From contig JAIROH010000027.1 in NCBI GenBank assembly GCA_031257595.1, forward strand, positions 1 through 5,273: a DNA stretch of 5,273 nt, given 5' to 3'. Origin of the DNA: Treponema sp. GTDB taxonomy: Bacteria; Spirochaetota; Spirochaetia; Treponematales; Breznakiellaceae. The position numbers and the translations under genes were made by a program. Below are positions 4,522 through 5,273 of the stretch, in pieces. The notes beneath the pieces are model-generated. The model did not search any database, had not been told where the DNA came from, and was given only the letters and a program-made list of their open reading frames with translations. Within the stretch, counting starts at the first letter, position 1. Every line of letters begins with the position of its first letter.

Positions 4522-5273
4522 ATGTTCAACCGGGAATTCTACCTCAAAAAACTTATCGCGTTTCGGGACACGGCTGAATTGATAAAGGTGATTACCGGCA
4601 TCAGGCGCTGCGGTAAATCGTTCCTTTTGGAACTCTACAGCGATTATTTGACAAGCCATGGCGTCAGGCACGGTTCTATATTGAAAATAAATTTTGAAAA
4701 CATGGAATGGAGCGGAATAGATTCGGCATCCTCCCTGCACGACTTTGTAAAAAAGAACAAGGCAAAACGGGGAAAAACCTATGTACTCCTGGACGAGGTA
4801 CAAAAGATCAATGAGTGGGAACGGGCGGTTAATTCCCTCAGACTGGATCGAAGCCTTGACATATACATTACCGGTTCCAATACCTACATGCTCAATTCAA
4901 GCCTTTCGACGCTGCTTTCGGGCAGGTATGTGGAAATAAAAATGCTGCCCCTTTCTTTTGCCGAATTTCTTGTATTCACCGGGAAAACCCGGCCCAGGCG
5001 TTCCGCCGCGGAATGGTTTGATCGGTACATAACCCAGGGCGGGTTTCCCGGCCTCTTTTCATTTAACAGGGAACCTTCGGAAAGCGGGGATTCTCTTGTC
5101 CGGGAATATCTTTCCGGCATTTATAGCACGGTGGTAATGAAAGACATCATCACGATGAATCAGATTCGGGACGTTGATATCCTTGAAAAAATCATTTTGT
5201 TTCTTGCCGACAATATCGGCTATCTGGTATCGGCGAAAAAAATCGCCGATTCCCTAACGGCCGCGGGCAGAAA
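4522..5273 (+). CDS. AAA_14/DUF4143-family ATPase, 3' end outside window
   Basis: The first 250 codons are present and the frame is open to the window edge, so the gene is cut by the window, not visibly broken. The P-loop is TGIRRCGKS (25-33), the Walker B strand is YVLLDEVQ (87-94), and a sensor-like TGSN (117-120) precedes LLSGRYVEIKMLPLSFAEFL (131-150), a hallmark of this family. GGFPGL (173-178) follows, and the DUF4143 region begins near 205 with MKDIITMNQIRDVDILEKI. Complete members are usually around 400 residues, so roughly 150 should lie downstream. Family function is poorly known; these are accessory ATPases, often in many divergent copies per genome and sometimes compared with toxin-antitoxin or DNA-linked NTPases. 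The N-terminus MFNREFYLKKLIAFRD followed by IKVITG fits the family and supports this ATG. Base composition is clearly less GC-rich than birA, which suggests a separate origin. Confidence 0.9.
   Translation, partial: MFNREFYLKKLIAFRDTAELIKVITGIRRCGKSFLLELYSDYLTSHGVRHGSILKINFENMEWSGIDSASSLHDFVKKNKAKRGKTYVLLDEVQKINEWERAVNSLRLDRSLDIYITGSNTYMLNSSLSTLLSGRYVEIKMLPLSFAEFLVFTGKTRPRRSAAEWFDRYITQGGFPGLFSFNREPSESGDSLVREYLSGIYSTVVMKDIITMNQIRDVDILEKIILFLADNIGYLVSAKKIADSLTAAGR

Overview
This window holds four protein genes and no RNA gene, mobile element or CRISPR array that I can support. The sequence suggests a spirochaete, probably a Treponema-like bacterium. The leucyl-tRNA synthetase and ThrH proteins have a treponemal feel, and AAA_14/DUF4143 ATPases are common accessory genes in gut treponemes. 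This taxonomic call is recognition from memory, not a search, and I hold it with low to moderate confidence.

Layout: (1) 1-140 is a non-coding leader with a perfect AT-rich palindrome whose centre contains TATAAT, a second extended hairpin, and a normal Shine-Dalgarno (SD) site. (2) 141-2675 (+) is a complete leuS. (3) 2705-3310 (-) is a complete thrH-type HAD phosphatase/phosphotransferase, convergent with leuS across only 29 bp. (4) 3311-3422 is a divergent promoter region. (5) 3423-4460 (+) is a monofunctional biotin-protein ligase (birA/bpl family). It is unusually long, GC-rich and CCGG-rich, and it has an internal tandem duplication. (6) 4461-4521 is an almost pure A+T spacer with a near-consensus promoter. 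(7) 4522 to the window end (+) is a AAA_14/DUF4143 ATPase cut off by the window edge.

The genes do not form one pathway. leuS charges tRNA-Leu, ThrH acts on phosphoserine/homoserine, the biotin ligase activates biotin enzymes, and the ATPase is an accessory gene of unknown role. Each appears to have its own promoter.

The most notable signal is shared promoter geometry. Both birA and the ATPase gene have a near-consensus sigma70 promoter with a 17-bp spacer, and in both the -10 TATACT ends exactly 6 bp before the ATG. The predicted transcription start is then the A of the ATG, and neither gene has an SD site, so both are predicted to make leaderless mRNA. thrH has a weaker -10-like element at the same 6-bp distance. 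leuS, with an SD and a leader, is the contrast case.
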